Shown: positions 1 to 21,477, counted from the first letter of the stretch. The stretch: DNA of 64,000 bases from Diphasiastrum complanatum (GCA_029204225.1 CM055100.1:46276597-46340596), one strand, 5' to 3'. Notes: generated by a model from the letters alone, not told the origin. Numbers and translations: made by a program.

Positions 1-480
1 AAACTTCACCTCTAAACACATAGTAATGTCTTTGCAAGTCTAACGCCAAAAATTGTTGACTGGTATGGCTTTCAAAGGACCCTAAAAAGCTTTAGGATTT
101 TGGCAAAGAAGCTAGTGCAATTCAAAATTATCCATTAAGTCAGTCATGTAAGTCTCCTTCAAATCTCCAATACTTTTGTCACAATTCACAATTGAAGATA
201 GCTGAAGATGACTTAAAAGTTACATTATATGCCCAATGCTTGGCATTGCTTGCTAACCACACAACAACGAACAAGATTCAGACTCCAGAGAGCTCAGAGA
301 GCACAAAAGATTGGGAGGGAGCGCGATAGGGTTGATTCCTGAGTAGCCATTGCCTGCAGCAAATTCTAATATGTAAAATTCACTTCTGATTTAGGAATAT
401 TCAATGTTCAGGATTGAGAAAGAGCTCAGAGAGTGCATGAATTGTGATTTCAAAGAGTGCAAGAAAAAACTCAGATTTCA
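1..480. other. AT-rich spacer, nothing recognised
   Basis: No extended open frame, RNA gene or repeat family is recognisable here. The stretch ends at a compound microsatellite. Confidence 0.5.
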
Positions 481-481
481 A

Positions 482-482
<1 letters not shown>

Positions 483-555
<73 letters not shown>
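483..555. repeat. Compound (TG)n(AG)n microsatellite
   Basis: About 20 TG units run directly into about 16 AG units with no interruption. Both strands give meaningless dipeptide-repeat open frames across it, which should not be annotated as proteins. Confidence 0.95.
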
Positions 556-559
<4 letters not shown>

Positions 560-947
560 TTTATTAATGTGTTCTAATGCCAAAAAGCATATAAGACAGT
601 AGTACATCTCAAGTGTGTAGTAACATGGGAGCATAGTAACTCAACAAAACAACTAAAGAAAGCTAAGGCTACTGAAGAAGTCTATGATACGAGGCCCAAA
701 GGATGGTATTGCGGTAGAAGATGGACAATGATGTCGTCTGTGTCGTCTTTGTGGACACTGACGAGTATGGGATCTTTGAAGGCAAACTCTCCTGGTAAAT
801 GTAGGGGAACGAGCAATGGAAATATCTGATGTCAAGCACTATCTCTCATCACGATGGGTGAGGTCAATATCTATGTCATCATCTACGTCTGGATCTCCTC
901 GTGGACGCCAACTAGTGAAAAAGTCCGTAATCTGAGGCTATGTATCA

Positions 948-1440
948 CTATCCACTGGAGTGGGCTCTCCGCAGCAAGGACATCTCATATATCATAAGGG
1001 CAACACACCTAGGATCGACGTAAATGATGAGAGAGCGTAAAGTGGGTGCATCCCTGAAAAGGCAATGATAACGCCCACGGATCTCATAGTAGGCCGAACA
1101 TCTGAAAAGGAAATGCTCCTTTGACTCAATCTCTCCCAAGGAACACATCTGACATAGTCTGTCCTCAGGTGGAATACCCTGATAACGACCAGTCTCAATA
1201 GCGAAGAAACCTGAAATTGTCCAAGAGTAAACCGTAAACAGTGTGAGAGTCCATAATCCAAGTAGTGCACATATAGGAAAACCTGCTCCATCAAGCTCTA
1301 GAAAATATGTCCCATAGAAATCTGGCTCAACTCTTAATTGTCCCTGCCAAGTATGCTAGATATAGGCCCGATAAATAGCCCGTCTAATGTACTCATGAGT
1401 GCCTGTTGGGAGATCAGAAACTGGAATAGCAAATGTGCTC
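948..1440 (-). pseudogene. LINE-type RT C-terminal zinc-domain remnant
   Basis: Read on the minus strand, one frame gives AIETGRYQGIPPEDRLCQMC followed by GEIESKEHFLFRCSAYYEIR, i.e. a C-x2-C...H-x4-C zinc motif preceded by an IETGRY block. This arrangement is known from the region downstream of the reverse transcriptase in non-LTR (LINE) retrotransposons. Upstream in the same frame (from about 1440) is readable sequence ending near the IETGRY block, with one stop codon. No RT catalytic core is present, so this is a 3' fragment. The family assignment rests on remembered motif spacing and is moderate. It lies just outside the LTR of the neighbouring Copia copy and is probably older flanking DNA. 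Confidence 0.5.
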
Positions 1441-1563
1441 AAAAGGTGTGAAGCCTAAGAGTACCATGAGAAATGAACTCCACGTTCAGAAAGTAATCTC
1501 GACGATGTAGCTGCAAGGTAGGAATATTTGTCAGAAGGGAGAGTCAATACTCTTTGTATACAT

Positions 1564-1806
1564 TGAAGACTTGCAACACTCAACAAAATCATAGATACAA
1601 ATCTCAAGCACATGCAGCAGATCACTCGCACACAAGGATGATATATTGCACAATAGTCTATATATTATCTTGATGCAAATGCCAGAACGGCTACATAAGC
1701 GGTGACAGAGAAAACATGCATAACTGAAGAGAAACCCGAAAATGCAAGACTACTCTTATTAATTTTGAGCAAAAGAAGCTACGAGCTACTTTTCTACTGT
1801 CTAACA
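1564..1806 (-). repeat. LTR of Copia-1 (243 bp, TG...CA)
   Basis: On the minus strand it begins TGTTAGACA and ends GCAAGTCTTCA. It matches the plus-strand LTR at 3981-4223 with the same length, which defines both ends. The pol tail (ending ...KRESVARTK) stops about 24 bp upstream of it. The flank just outside is TACAT on the plus strand. No partner duplication can be tested because the 5' end is lost. Confidence 0.85.
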
Positions 1807-3726
1807 TTTTCGTTTATATGATTGAGCCTTCACTTCGTTCGTGCCACTGACTCTCTCTTTGCCTTGCAGGAGTTCTTGATACGATCGTTCTTGGACATGC
1901 GTATGATGCCAAGATAGTCGTCTCCCGGATCGTCTACGTCAGTAGCCCCTTTAGCTGACCGGGACAGGCCGTTGGGCTCTAAGGCAGTTTGGCCACCGCT
2001 GATCCTTTTCACACGTCTGCATGGGGGCTTCGGCGCTTCTGAGTTCACTTTAACAAACTCTCCCTCGCTGAAGATCCTTATGCCCATGGACTCTGTGTGT
2101 ATCACATGCAGCTCCCTTGTCAAAGGTTTTGTCATTACATCAGCTGTCATTCTTTTCGTCTAACAATATCGTATGCTCACCTTCTCATCGTCTATTGCTT
2201 CCTTAACGAAGTAGTACTGTAGGTCAATATGCTTAGCTCAACGACATAAACCTCCATTTTTACTGATAAAAATACAACCCTAGTTGTCGCTCAAAATCTC
2301 CACAGCTGGGAGCTGAAAGCCCCCTTCACTCATGAGATTCCAGATCCAAATTGCTTCCTTTGTGGCTTGGCAGAAGCTCATATATTCCGCTTCACTTGTT
2401 GAAAGTGCCACACTTTTCTGCTTTAAACTTCCTCAATTGATCGCGCCCCCATTCATAAGGAAAACATCCTGATGTAGATCGCCTAGTGTCCAGATCCCCT
2501 CGCCAATCCGCGTTAGCAAAGGCCTGCAATGAACCTGAATCTCTGAGATAAGTTAGTTCCAGATCAATGGTTCCTTTTAGATAGCGGAGAATCCGCTTTG
2601 CTGCAAGCCAGTGCTGCCACCCTGGATTGCTGCTGAATTGACTGATTCGGTTTATGCTAAAAGTAATGCTCTGAGGCTCCAGGACTATGTTGTCCTTCTC
2701 CACGCAGATGAGCGTCATGTCATCGAACCTCTGAAGAACTTTCTTGACTCTGCTGGATCTTCGGATCTGTTGAGGCTCATGATCACGTGAATGAATTTGT
2801 TGAGGTTCGTTGCTGCTCTTCTCTAATAACATGTTCCTTTCCTTGCTCATCCCTCTCCCTGATTTCGAGGAATACAAGGTCTGTAGATGGATCGTCAACT
2901 TCATTGGGGTTATCCTTGTAGTAGTTGTCGGATTCTCTGAATTCTACATCTCGTGAAACCAACACTTTTTTGCTCTCAGGGATGTACACACGATATCCTT
3001 TCTGGTTGGAGGAATACCCAACAAAACTCCCCTTCTTGGCTCTTGGATCGAACTTCTTCCTTTCGGGTGCGTTGTCAAAAACAAAACACAGGCATCCGAA
3101 TGTCCGTAGATGGCTCAAGTTAGGCTCTGATCCAGTCCACATTTCTCTTGGGGTCTTCCATTTCAACTTCTCACTAGGAGCTCGATTGTGCAGGTACGCC
3201 ACACAGGTGACAGCCTCTGCCCAGAAGCGCTTTGGCACTTGTTTTTCATAGAGCATACATCTGACCAGGTTCAGCAATGTCCTATTCATCCTCTCGCTCA
3301 CACCATTCTGCTGGGGATTGTAGGGGCACGTGAACTCTCGCCTAATATTTTCCTCTGCAGAAATCGTTGAATTGCCCACTGATGTATTCTCCTCCATTGT
3401 CAGATCGTATCGTGCTTGGTCCTTTACTCTTTGAAATCTTGCATTGATTTGTGTAGTCCCTGAAGTGCATCAGTACCTCAGACATTACCTTCATACACTT
3501 AACATATGTGTATCTGCTAAAATCGTCAATGAAGGTGACAAAGTAGCGATATCCTCCCAGGGATCCAACCTCCACAGGTCCACATACATCGCTGTGGATC
3601 AGCTCGAGTGGCTCCTTCGACCTCTTCCTGGCTTGCTTGGAGTACGGCTTCTTGGTCATCTTTCCCTTGAAACACACATCACAATTTCGGCAAAGATCTG
3701 GCTTGGTCGTGATGTTGTCACATTAT
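1564..3726 (-). mobile_element. Copia-1: 3' half of a Ty1/Copia retrotransposon, RT deleted
   Basis: In minus-strand order: pre-integrase motif (PDLCRNCDVCFKGKM) at about 3720-3670; integrase core with IHSDVCGPVEVGS, FIDDFSRYTYVK and the SDNGGEY block at 3677-3342; integrase C-terminal part with CPYNPQQNGVSERMNRTL at 3397-2900; then a jump to the end of RT/start of RNase H (SSNPGWQHWLAAKRILRYLK, ANADWRGDLDTRRSTSG) at 2700-2410. The whole RT palm, including the YVDD box, is missing between about 2770 and 2650. RNase H continues (EAEYMSFCQATKEAIW, ADVMTKPL) to about 2090 with stop codons. The element ends in a 243-bp LTR. Its 5' half is absent and replaced by an oppositely oriented copy from 3727. 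Not functional. Confidence 0.9.
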
Positions 3727-3980
3727 ATGTATGTTAAAGTTAACTCAGAAGCATCGAAGCCCCCATGCAGGCGTGTGAAAAGGATCAGCGGTGGCCAAAC
3801 TACCTTAGAGCCCAACGGCCTGTTCCAGTCAGCTGAAGGGGCTGCTGACATAGACGATCCGGGAGACGACTATCTTGGCATCATACGCGTGTCCAAGAAC
3901 GATCGTATCAAGAACTCCTGCAAGGCAAAGAGAGAGTCAGTGGCACGAACGAAGTGAAGGCTCAATCATATAAACAAAAA

Positions 3981-4223
3981 TGTTAGACATTAGAAAAATA
4001 GCTCGTAGCTTCTTTTGCTCAGAATTCATAAGAGTAGTCTTCCGTTTTCGGGTTTCTCTTCAGTTATGCATGTTTTCTCTGTCACCGCTTATGTAGCCGT
4101 TCTGGCATTTGTATCAAGATAATATATAGACTATTGTGCAATATATCATCCTTGTGTGCGAGTGATCTGCTGCATGTGATTGAGATTCGTATCTATGATT
4201 TTGTTGAGTGCTGCAAGTCTTCA
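3981..4223 (+). repeat. LTR of Copia-2 (243 bp, TG...CA)
   Basis: Starts TGTTAGACAT and ends AAGTCTTCA. It is the inverted counterpart of 1564-1806 and followed two bases later by a primer-binding site. The pol stop lies 24 bp before it. Confidence 0.85.
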
Positions 4224-4225
4224 AA

Positions 4226-4238
4226 GGTTATGGGCCCA
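4226..4238 (+). other. Primer-binding site matching the anticodon arm of initiator tRNA-Met
   Basis: GGTTATGGGCCCA lies two bases after the LTR end. Its complement, TGGGCCCAUAACC, is the anticodon stem-loop (anticodon CAU) of eukaryotic initiator tRNA-Met. Drosophila copia is known to prime from this internal site using a cut 5' half tRNA. Most plant Copia elements instead pair with the tRNA 3' end (TGGTATCAGAGC). The 13-base match is seen; the priming mechanism is inferred. Confidence 0.7.
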
Positions 4239-4612
4239 CTGCCACAAATCATAGCCAAATAATTAGCAATCACTGCGAATAGACCTGCCAGAGGCATTTG
4301 CGAGAATCAAACCGAGGGAGGAAATACAGAGGCATTTGCGAGAAGCAAGCGGAGGGAGGAAATACAGCATACACGAAGACGATGGCGCAAAGAGGGGGCC
4401 AGATTGTGTTCGACCCAAAGAGTGTGGAGCGGCTGGACGGTGATAACTACTCAGATTGGTCGTGGCGTATGAAGATCTTGCTGAAGGAGCGAGGCCTGTG
4501 GAATATCGTCATGGGAGCAGAGAAGGAGCCAGCTGATGAGGCGCCTGGCATAGCTGAAAGAAAAGAGCTGTTTCAAGAGCGATGGAGACCGGAGACGAGC
4601 CTTCGTTGAGCA

Positions 4613-5664
4613 TGGAGACGAGCCTTCACTTCTTCATATTGTGCCCATGCCATTAATATTTGCAAATACATTATCAATTTTATGACTAATCCTAACCTTC
4701 TGAGCGGCAAGTAGAGTCACTACTATCGCTGTGAGACGCAACGGGCCTTAGAGTTTGTTAACTCTTATTTGGTATGTAGGAGAGCATATCAAGGATCTGC
4801 TGTTAAAGTCGAAAAATGTTTTTTGCGTAAGAAGAGATATGAAGTAGATTGACTTCCGACTACAAAAGCTGGAAACCAAGGCATTGCTTCGCTGCCTCAT
4901 CAAATGCAGCCAGAAATTCTCATGCATACGCTAATATGAAAATTTTCGCCCCCAATTTACATTTTACTTTGTAAGTACTCGATTGGCCTTTTATATAAGA
5001 GGCAAATCACATTGGAAGGAACAGAATTGTTACCAAGTAGCCACTCAACACAAGGACAAGAAAGAGGAATGACAATCCAACCAAGAGCAGATTGCAGCTT
5101 GCAAAACATTCCGAATAGCTCTGTGAATTTAATTGTCGCACTAGTATTGCAAATAAAATCAAAAAATAAACGATTAATTTGCCTTGCTAAGGCGATGAAG
5201 GCTACAGAACTGCCACGAAACAAGAGCATGTTTTAAGAGGTGATAATTTTTGCAGAATTTCTGAGACTTAGCAGATTTTCTTCGAAACAATCGCAAATGA
5301 TAACAGAAACAAAAGCACGACAGACAGAGGTTGAGGATGACAATACCGTTCTGAATCAACTGACCGAACGTTTGCGGGGAATCCACAGGCTTGTGCAACC
5401 TCATGCGAGGCTAGTGTGCACCGCGCTCTTCCACACATCCCTCTCTCTCCTCTCGTCTGGTCTGTTCGATGGTAAAACTGAAACGTCTCTCTCGTCTCGT
5501 CTATTCTCGCTCCTCCGCTCGTCTCGACTGTTCCATACTAAAACTGAAGCTCGACAATAAATATGATATTATTTGGTTATTTGACGCTTGTCCCCGAAGC
5601 CCTGTTTGAAGGACCATATTTCATAAACCCCGCCAATTTTGCTTTTACCCTTGGGGGGGGGTGG
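4613..5664. other. Spacer without recognised gene
   Basis: No coherent protein is visible. 5400-5560 has a pyrimidine-rich, locally repetitive stretch (two copies of a CTCTCGTCT...ACTAAAACTGAA-like unit), and a short G tract sits near 5651-5660. Probably TE-derived or intergenic filler. Confidence 0.4.
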
Positions 5665-7050
5665 TGATCTTAGAGCCTATGACTTGATCTAAAGGGAATC
5701 CTAGTCTGCTTTCCAAGGATGCAGCTATGACAGACAGGGAGGTCGACTTTGTCAGCTGGATAGTCGAGATCAAGTGCTAAGGATTGTTTAGACATGTATG
5801 AAATAGATGTATGATTCAAGTAATATGTGATGTCATGGTAATGCTTTATTGACAAGAACAAAGGTTTTCAAGGCTTGACGAGTATCAGAATAACAATGTG
5901 CCAATCTATATAAGTACCCATGTCTCTTGCTGAGTGCAAGGACCTTACTTGTCCTATCAATAATTCGGCATTGATCAGACTCGAACTCTACCTTATGACC
6001 TAAATCAGTGATTCTACTTACTGATAACATATTCGTAGAGAGCTTAAGTACATACAAAACATTTGATAGTAGTGATCATGTTGGAATTTCAATCTTACGG
6101 TGCATTCACCTTCGATAGTATGAGTACTATCGTCGCCAACATGAACGTATTTCTTTGAACTATAGGGCGTATAGGAGTGAAAATGCTCACGATGATTGAT
6201 CATATGTTGAGTAGCTCCAGAATCCATAAACCAAGAATTATCCAATAGTGTATGTTGGTCTTTGACCATAAATGTTCCTTCGTCCATGTCGAGATCGGGA
6301 GATGCTATGACTGCATTCGCCTGTTGATATGGTTGCTTGTTGGCATTCTTCGCTTTGAGTACCCTGCAATCTTGGATCTCATGATTAGTGCACTTGCAAT
6401 ACTTACAGAACATCTTCTTCTTCGATTGTGGATTTGATATTTGTTCTTGACTTTGCGTCGGTTTCTGATTTGATGCGGATTGCTTAGAGCTTTTCTGCTT
6501 ATGTCGTTTTGAGCCTTTGTTAACATATAGAGCGTGAGATTAAAAAGTCGACGAAGTGTCTTGACTTCTTCAATTATTTTCTTGCAGCAACATAGTGATA
6601 ACTATGGTAAGACTTAAATCTAAGTGTGTCTATGATCATCACCCAATTCTCATATGTAGATTCTGAAGTGAATCACCATTCGCCATCTTGAGTGTGAAGA
6701 ATTTTTTTCGTAGATGTAATTTGGAAGTTACGTCCTTCACATCATATAGTGAGCTCAAGATGTCCCATACTTCTTTCGAAGTTTGAGCTTCAAATATGAT
6801 CTGAGTGTCTAATATATTGAGAATAATAAGCGCAAAAGCTTTACCATCCTTCAACTTCCACTTTTAGTGGGTTGTATCGTCTTCAAGCTTAACTTCTATA
6901 CATGTGAGAACATCTCACAACTCGTTGGCGATTAGCAAGGTCTTCATCTTAAATTTCCACAAGTAGTAATTGGATCCATGCAGTGATAAGACCGGCTTTA
7001 TTTTAAGAATCCATTTGGAACTTTAGTTTGTCGATAATTCGATGACATTA
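5665..7050 (-). mobile_element. Copia-3: 5' half of a Ty1/Copia retrotransposon
   Basis: Minus-strand order from the 5' side: gag capsid (ILDTQIIFEAQTSKEVWDIL, SSLYDVKDVTSKLHLRKKF) at 7030-6640; gag zinc knuckle CKYCKCTNHEIQDC (C-x2-C-x4-H-x4-C) near 6400; protease start WFMDSGATQHM (D-S-G active site) near 6230; pre-integrase segment (LSVSRITDLGHKVEFESDQC, then SCILGKQTRIPFRSSHRL) to 5670. Integrase core, RT and RNase H are absent. Several frame breaks separate the blocks. It is the same family as Copia-8 at 31.4-36.2 kb (nearly matching protease and pre-integrase peptides). Confidence 0.88.
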
Positions 7051-7339
7051 AAAATGATGTCGTGCAGCGCTACGATTGGAAATCAACTATTTGATACTGA
7101 AATTTGATACCACAAATTAAAGAATATGATACCATGAAAAGTATATAATGATATCGATTTGATATCGTGAAAGATCAAGTATTAGAGCTCTGATATAACA
7201 AATCCCTCTAATATCATAAAGGTAATAGCATATTAAATAATATCCTTTGATACCGTGTTGGAAAGAGAGAGGTGAAGTAACGACAAGTCGAAGACTGTGG
7301 CGACTTATCAAATTCAGCGAAATAAAGCCTTCCTTCCTA

Positions 7340-8101
7340 ATGCATGACTATCTTTTAGCAACTAACTTTAAAATCGCTAGCAGCTAGATTCATTTTGTAG
7401 CCAAACAATAAAGTATTGAATTATTAGACAAGACTATAAGAGATTCTCAGTTACAAAACAATCACAGAGATGCATACATTCTGACATAATATTGAACGCA
7501 ATAAGATTGATTCAACATGTAGAATGTACAAAATTAGATGATGATGAGCACAAGACAATTGCAGATAGAAACGACGTACTCCAAGCTATCTCTGAGTAAC
7601 TGAAAAGTCTGTCTAATTGTGCTTTCGCTGATAAGCAGTAACTGCGAGTAGCAATACTCTAATAAACTTTGTATGAAAACTGAGTTGAGCTAATGCCAAT
7701 GAAGAGCTCATGAAATGCTTAATGATCAACAATTTATACTAAGCATTTGACGCACGTTTAGTAGGACAACTATTAGGTCATAGATCGCAATAGCCAGTTG
7801 GCCATAATGAGCTGGCATCCATCCAGTTAGGACTTTCCAGAAATTTACTTGCAAATCAGTTAGGGCAAGTCTGTAGCTTCAATTCAAGTGGAACAATAAT
7901 TGTCTTTCATCCGATACGATATGTCAGATGATGTTCGATATGTCGGAGCCACCTGTGAGCGATTCCCGAGTATTCTTGCAGACTGTGTAGAAACACGAAG
8001 AGAACTGCAGGACTGGATAATAAGTGGATAACGATTAAAAGATCAATTATTTGACTGAGTCACAAGTAAAGTAGTCCAACACAGAGTAGAATAATCTAAC
8101 A
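7340..8101 (-). repeat. Probable 5' LTR of Copia-3
   Basis: Minus-strand sequence from TGTTAGATTATTC (8101) down to about 7340 parallels the 28.7 and 32 kb LTRs: a TTATCCA...CAGTC(T)GCAG block, a TATA box (AGTATAAATTG, 7730-7741), a CAAACAATAAAG block, and a final GTCATGCATT. It lies on the 5' side of the gag, as a 5' LTR should. The inner end is uncertain because a stretch present in the other copies is deleted. Confidence 0.6.
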
Positions 8102-11100
8102 ACTAAAACAAGATTGCATAGTGGAGCCTTATCCACTACGTTTGGGCTCCAATCTTGTAGCCCCATGTGACACCTACTACATGGATAAATGGCGCATTTC
8201 GTTAGGTTTGTGCCATCAAGAACTAAAACTAGATCAGTATGATTAGTTTAGTTTCAAGTTGAATTAAGTTCTTCAAAGTAATCAATCTGGAAGTTTTTTT
8301 CTTCTCCTCTCTGTTCCACCATAGGCGTAGACTAATTCTAACAAGCTACACATCAGAGATAATCACATCAGTCATAATCGAAATGCTCGAACTTGATTGG
8401 AAGCTTGGAGTATTCTTACCACTCTCCATGACATTAGAGATGTGACTACCATACTTTACTTGAGAAAAAAAAAATCTCATTCAAAATGGTTGATTCAAAT
8501 TTGATTACGAATTATTTGAACAACTTTAAAAATCTTCTTGAGCAGATGTTTGCAAGTGGCACATAAATCAATGATGCAAATGCCATCATGACTCTTCTAT
8601 CGAGCCTTCTTGACACCTAAAAAATTGGATGATTATTATTTCTGCTTAGTAAGGTCTTATATTAGCAAGAGTTTCATCTATGCTATTGCCGGAAGATATC
8701 CAGATAAATGGATCTTCATTCTCCCATTCATCACCGGATCATGTTTTAAACATTAGAATTAAGGTTTTCCAAAATTGAAAAAATTAAAAAAATTGTTTTT
8801 TTGCTTTTCCTTGAAAATTTTTTACGGGAACCATATAAGAAAGTCTAATTATGCCTCTTTATCAACAATAGACTATATTAAACAAGTGTGTATTGAGGGA
8901 AGCCCATTTAGAATCGTGAGCTTTTGAAAGTAATATCACTCTTAGTGTGGGTCCCAAATTTATGGACGATGAGCGAAAATAAGGATGAACTTATGAAAGA
9001 CACTTAATGGCCTACTTTACGAATAAATTGTCAATAATTTAGAAATCATGGCATGGATAAATAAGCTATTTCTTCTTGAAAACTTGGATTCGACATGTGG
9101 TTGAAATTCAACCATACACAGCCTGTTAACGATCTCCGACTTCAGCTCCCAAACTTGTTCTATGAAGGGCTATAGATTTATGCTATTAAGGACAATTTCA
9201 TTATTGTAAATAGATCTAGAAAATGATTTGATAGTAATCTTTTTATATGGAAGCACCGATATTTAACTAGTTAAGAAGATTGACTAGGCAAAATACTTAT
9301 CTATAATAAATGTTTTGTGCTAATTGTTGGAGAAAATACATACACATCCCAACAACCTGTCCTATGACAAGAGTCAATTACAACAAATAAGATTAATTAC
9401 ATGACATGATGGTAAGTTCGAATATTAGGAGAGGATTCTTGTTGTAAGGTAATTAGTGTTTCTTTGTAATACTAATGAAATGTTAGCTAGGAAACATGAT
9501 CGAGGTAACTAAGTCTATGTGTGGGAGGTGTGCATGTAGAGTGCATGTGGCTTGTAGCACTCTCTACTAGTACTCTATTTTGAATACATCAAAAGCTTCT
9601 CTAATCTTACTTGTTTTCCCGTATAGTTGGATCAAGTAAGCTTGTAACGTTGATTGTTTCCACTCCAACAGGTTTTTGGTTTCCAGGTGTATCTTTGTCT
9701 AAAATTGACCTCTTTTCTGATGCATTCATTGAGCATTTCCGAGTTCAGTTACAAAAATTCAGCCACCTAAGAATTCTTTTGCAATCCAGGTTGTGGGTTG
9801 TTGACAATCCAAAAGCACATTCTAAATCAATTTGTAGTGATTGTGATTCACTGCAACATTAGTTATAACGTAACAACGTAATAAGATTTTTACGAGCAAA
9901 AGGTGTCCCAATGTAGAAAGCTAATACCTCTCCCAAAATATGATGGAAGTAACTTCTTATCTTGCAATGGTGATCATGTAAATTCACGAGGCAAATCTAA
10001 AATTTAGACATTTCTATTTTGCCTTAACTTTCATTGGTACAGGTGTGTCGAAGTGGCCAATAAGTTATGTCTTCTAAAATCAAATGACACTCTTTGAACC
10101 TCAAATCATTTTGTTGAAGTAGCAAAAAATAAGGCAATTATGTCACACATGTTTCGATGTACTATAGTACTAATGCAGTACCAAGCTTACATTGTCGAGT
10201 TCAATGTCAACATTAAATGTTCGTGTACCACATTCAAACTTTCTAGTGTAAAATTTGATTTTATTTTCTATTATGGCAACTTATTTGATTTTCAGCATTA
10301 TGTAGGAATGTGTGTTCACTTACAAGGTAAATGTGCAGCAGCCTTCCTACATCGACTAAAAAAATAAAATACTGCCAATCCTTGGAATTAGAGCTTGCAC
10401 CGCGATAGGTAGATATAAAATGTTCTACCATATGACCCAGCGTTCAATTTGTCAAAGTTGAAAAAACCACGTCCGATTACATAGTTCTTGGATAATTTCA
10501 AAGCATAAAATGTGAGGATTGAATATGGGCTTTTTGGGTCAACGATAGCTAATTCAACTACCATCATAATCTACAATGTATACACTTTACATGACATAAT
10601 GAGGCCAAGTAAAGCACAACGCTACCACCATCCACTTGCACAGCAGCTAGGATTTGAGGCAGCACTTACATGGGCACAGTTCCACCTCTAGTTTAACTTG
10701 ATGACTGGAAGGGACAATGTGAAGACAGTTTTTGAAGAGGACAATTATTACACATGTTGTCAATCCCCCTTGTGTTTATTGGTTTACATGCAGATAAAAG
10801 GCCTAGAATATTCTTAAATCAGATGCTATCTTTAAAGGTTTGTTAGCTGCAATATTTTCAGTTGTTATAAAAAGACACTTTTCTATCAAATACTCAAACC
10901 TAACTAGAAAAACAAAGCTGATGTCAGGTGAAAATACGAATTGTGTTAGCTCAGGCTGAGAGTTTAGTAAAAACAAGGCCCCAATCCTTGCCAAATATCA
11001 CTTGATGATAGAGGGTACCTCCACACAAGTGTATCCATCATTCTTCATTGAAGATATTGCTACTACATGGTGAATCAAAGGGAGTAAACTGAGAGTTATC

Positions 11101-11918
11101 AAAGCCTCACTTCTCATGAAAGAAAACCAATGCCCAAGACTCAGAACTTACCCTTTGACCACATAAATGACACCCTTCATCCACCAAAGTGAGGTCTGAA
11201 CAATAAGCTATGCTACATACCCACATTAGTGAATGGCCAACCCAATCAAAATATCTCCAAATGCTAAAACGTACTATGCTCGTATCATTCAAGCCTATAA
11301 CCACAAAGGGCATAGGATAGCACTGTTCATCATTCTGCCTCAGCTAGAGTGCTTAGTAGCAGACGAAAAATGACGCTAAAGAAGTTCACAGGCAAGTTAC
11401 ATATCAACAACTGGCCAAACAGACAGTAAAATTTGACATTCATGAAAAATGGAAAAAAATATGTAGAAAAATACATATGCATCCCTGCTAAACACGTTAA
11501 CAGACAAGAGGCTATGATGTAAGCACTACTAATGAAGCCGCTTGGTTACCCCAGTAGTCCGAAGGCTTTTCTGCAATGGACTTATCTGGACTCGTTGACA
11601 ATCTGAACTGCTGCACAAAGTCGGTGCTTACAACTATCAAACCTGTTGTTGGAGATTTTTAACTGCATTATCAAATTCTTCCCCTCAATCTGAAGTCTCG
11701 GTTCTAGAGCTGCTAGAACATGATGCCAGGTGTCATCATTTGCATAAACCTCATAAACAGACTTAGACATTATTTTCAAGAGTGTAAATTGTATTGCATT
11801 TGATTATAATGTCTTTGCCATTGCACGTGCTTGGAAGGAGACCATCTTGCAACCATCAAGTATATATTTTGACCAGCAGATCTCATAAAACTGTAACTAG
11901 CACAATTATCCTGGATGC
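8102..11918. other. AT-rich spacer downstream of the helicase; no gene recognised
   Basis: I find no domain, RNA gene or TE signature here. The part nearest 11918 must hold the helicase 3' UTR, since the stop codon is at 11919-11921 on the minus strand, but no convincing polyadenylation signal could be fixed by eye. Around 8120-8150 a short inverted repeat (TGGAGCC...GGGCTCCA) is present. Confidence 0.4.

Positions 11919-21477
<9,559 letters not shown>

Larger units (their letters stand above)
3727..4612 (+). mobile_element. Copia-2: pol tail, LTR, primer site and gag start of the same family
   Basis: Plus-strand copy related to Copia-1. It contains the last 70-odd codons of pol (VKVNSEASKPPCRRVKRISG ... 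SVARTK, stop near 3955), a short spacer, the LTR 3981-4223, a primer-binding site, and gag from ATG 4382. The gag reads MAQRGGQIVFDPKSVERLDG then NYSDWSWRMKILLKERGLWN, the typical N-terminal Copia gag (UBN2/DUF4219-like) pattern, and breaks off at about 4610. The order pol-LTR-gag on one strand is what a tandem or circular one-LTR copy gives, not one end of a normal insertion. With Copia-1 it forms a large inverted repeat (1564-2085 against 3735-4223). Confidence 0.85.

Noticed and set aside
401-634. Open frames with SLSLSL/HTHTHT repeats
   Set aside because: They are translations of the (TG)n(AG)n microsatellite, not proteins.
1830-2150. A stand-alone 106-codon gene
   Set aside because: It is the end of Copia pol (ADVMTKPL...) immediately before the LTR.
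3637-3957. A 106-codon open frame as a stand-alone gene
   Set aside because: Its first third is antisense Copia-1 integrase and the rest is the pol tail of Copia-2; it spans a junction.
9611-10367. Two modest open frames (83 and 75 codons)
   Set aside because: No domain, no splice context, and similar to chance frames in this AT-rich spacer.
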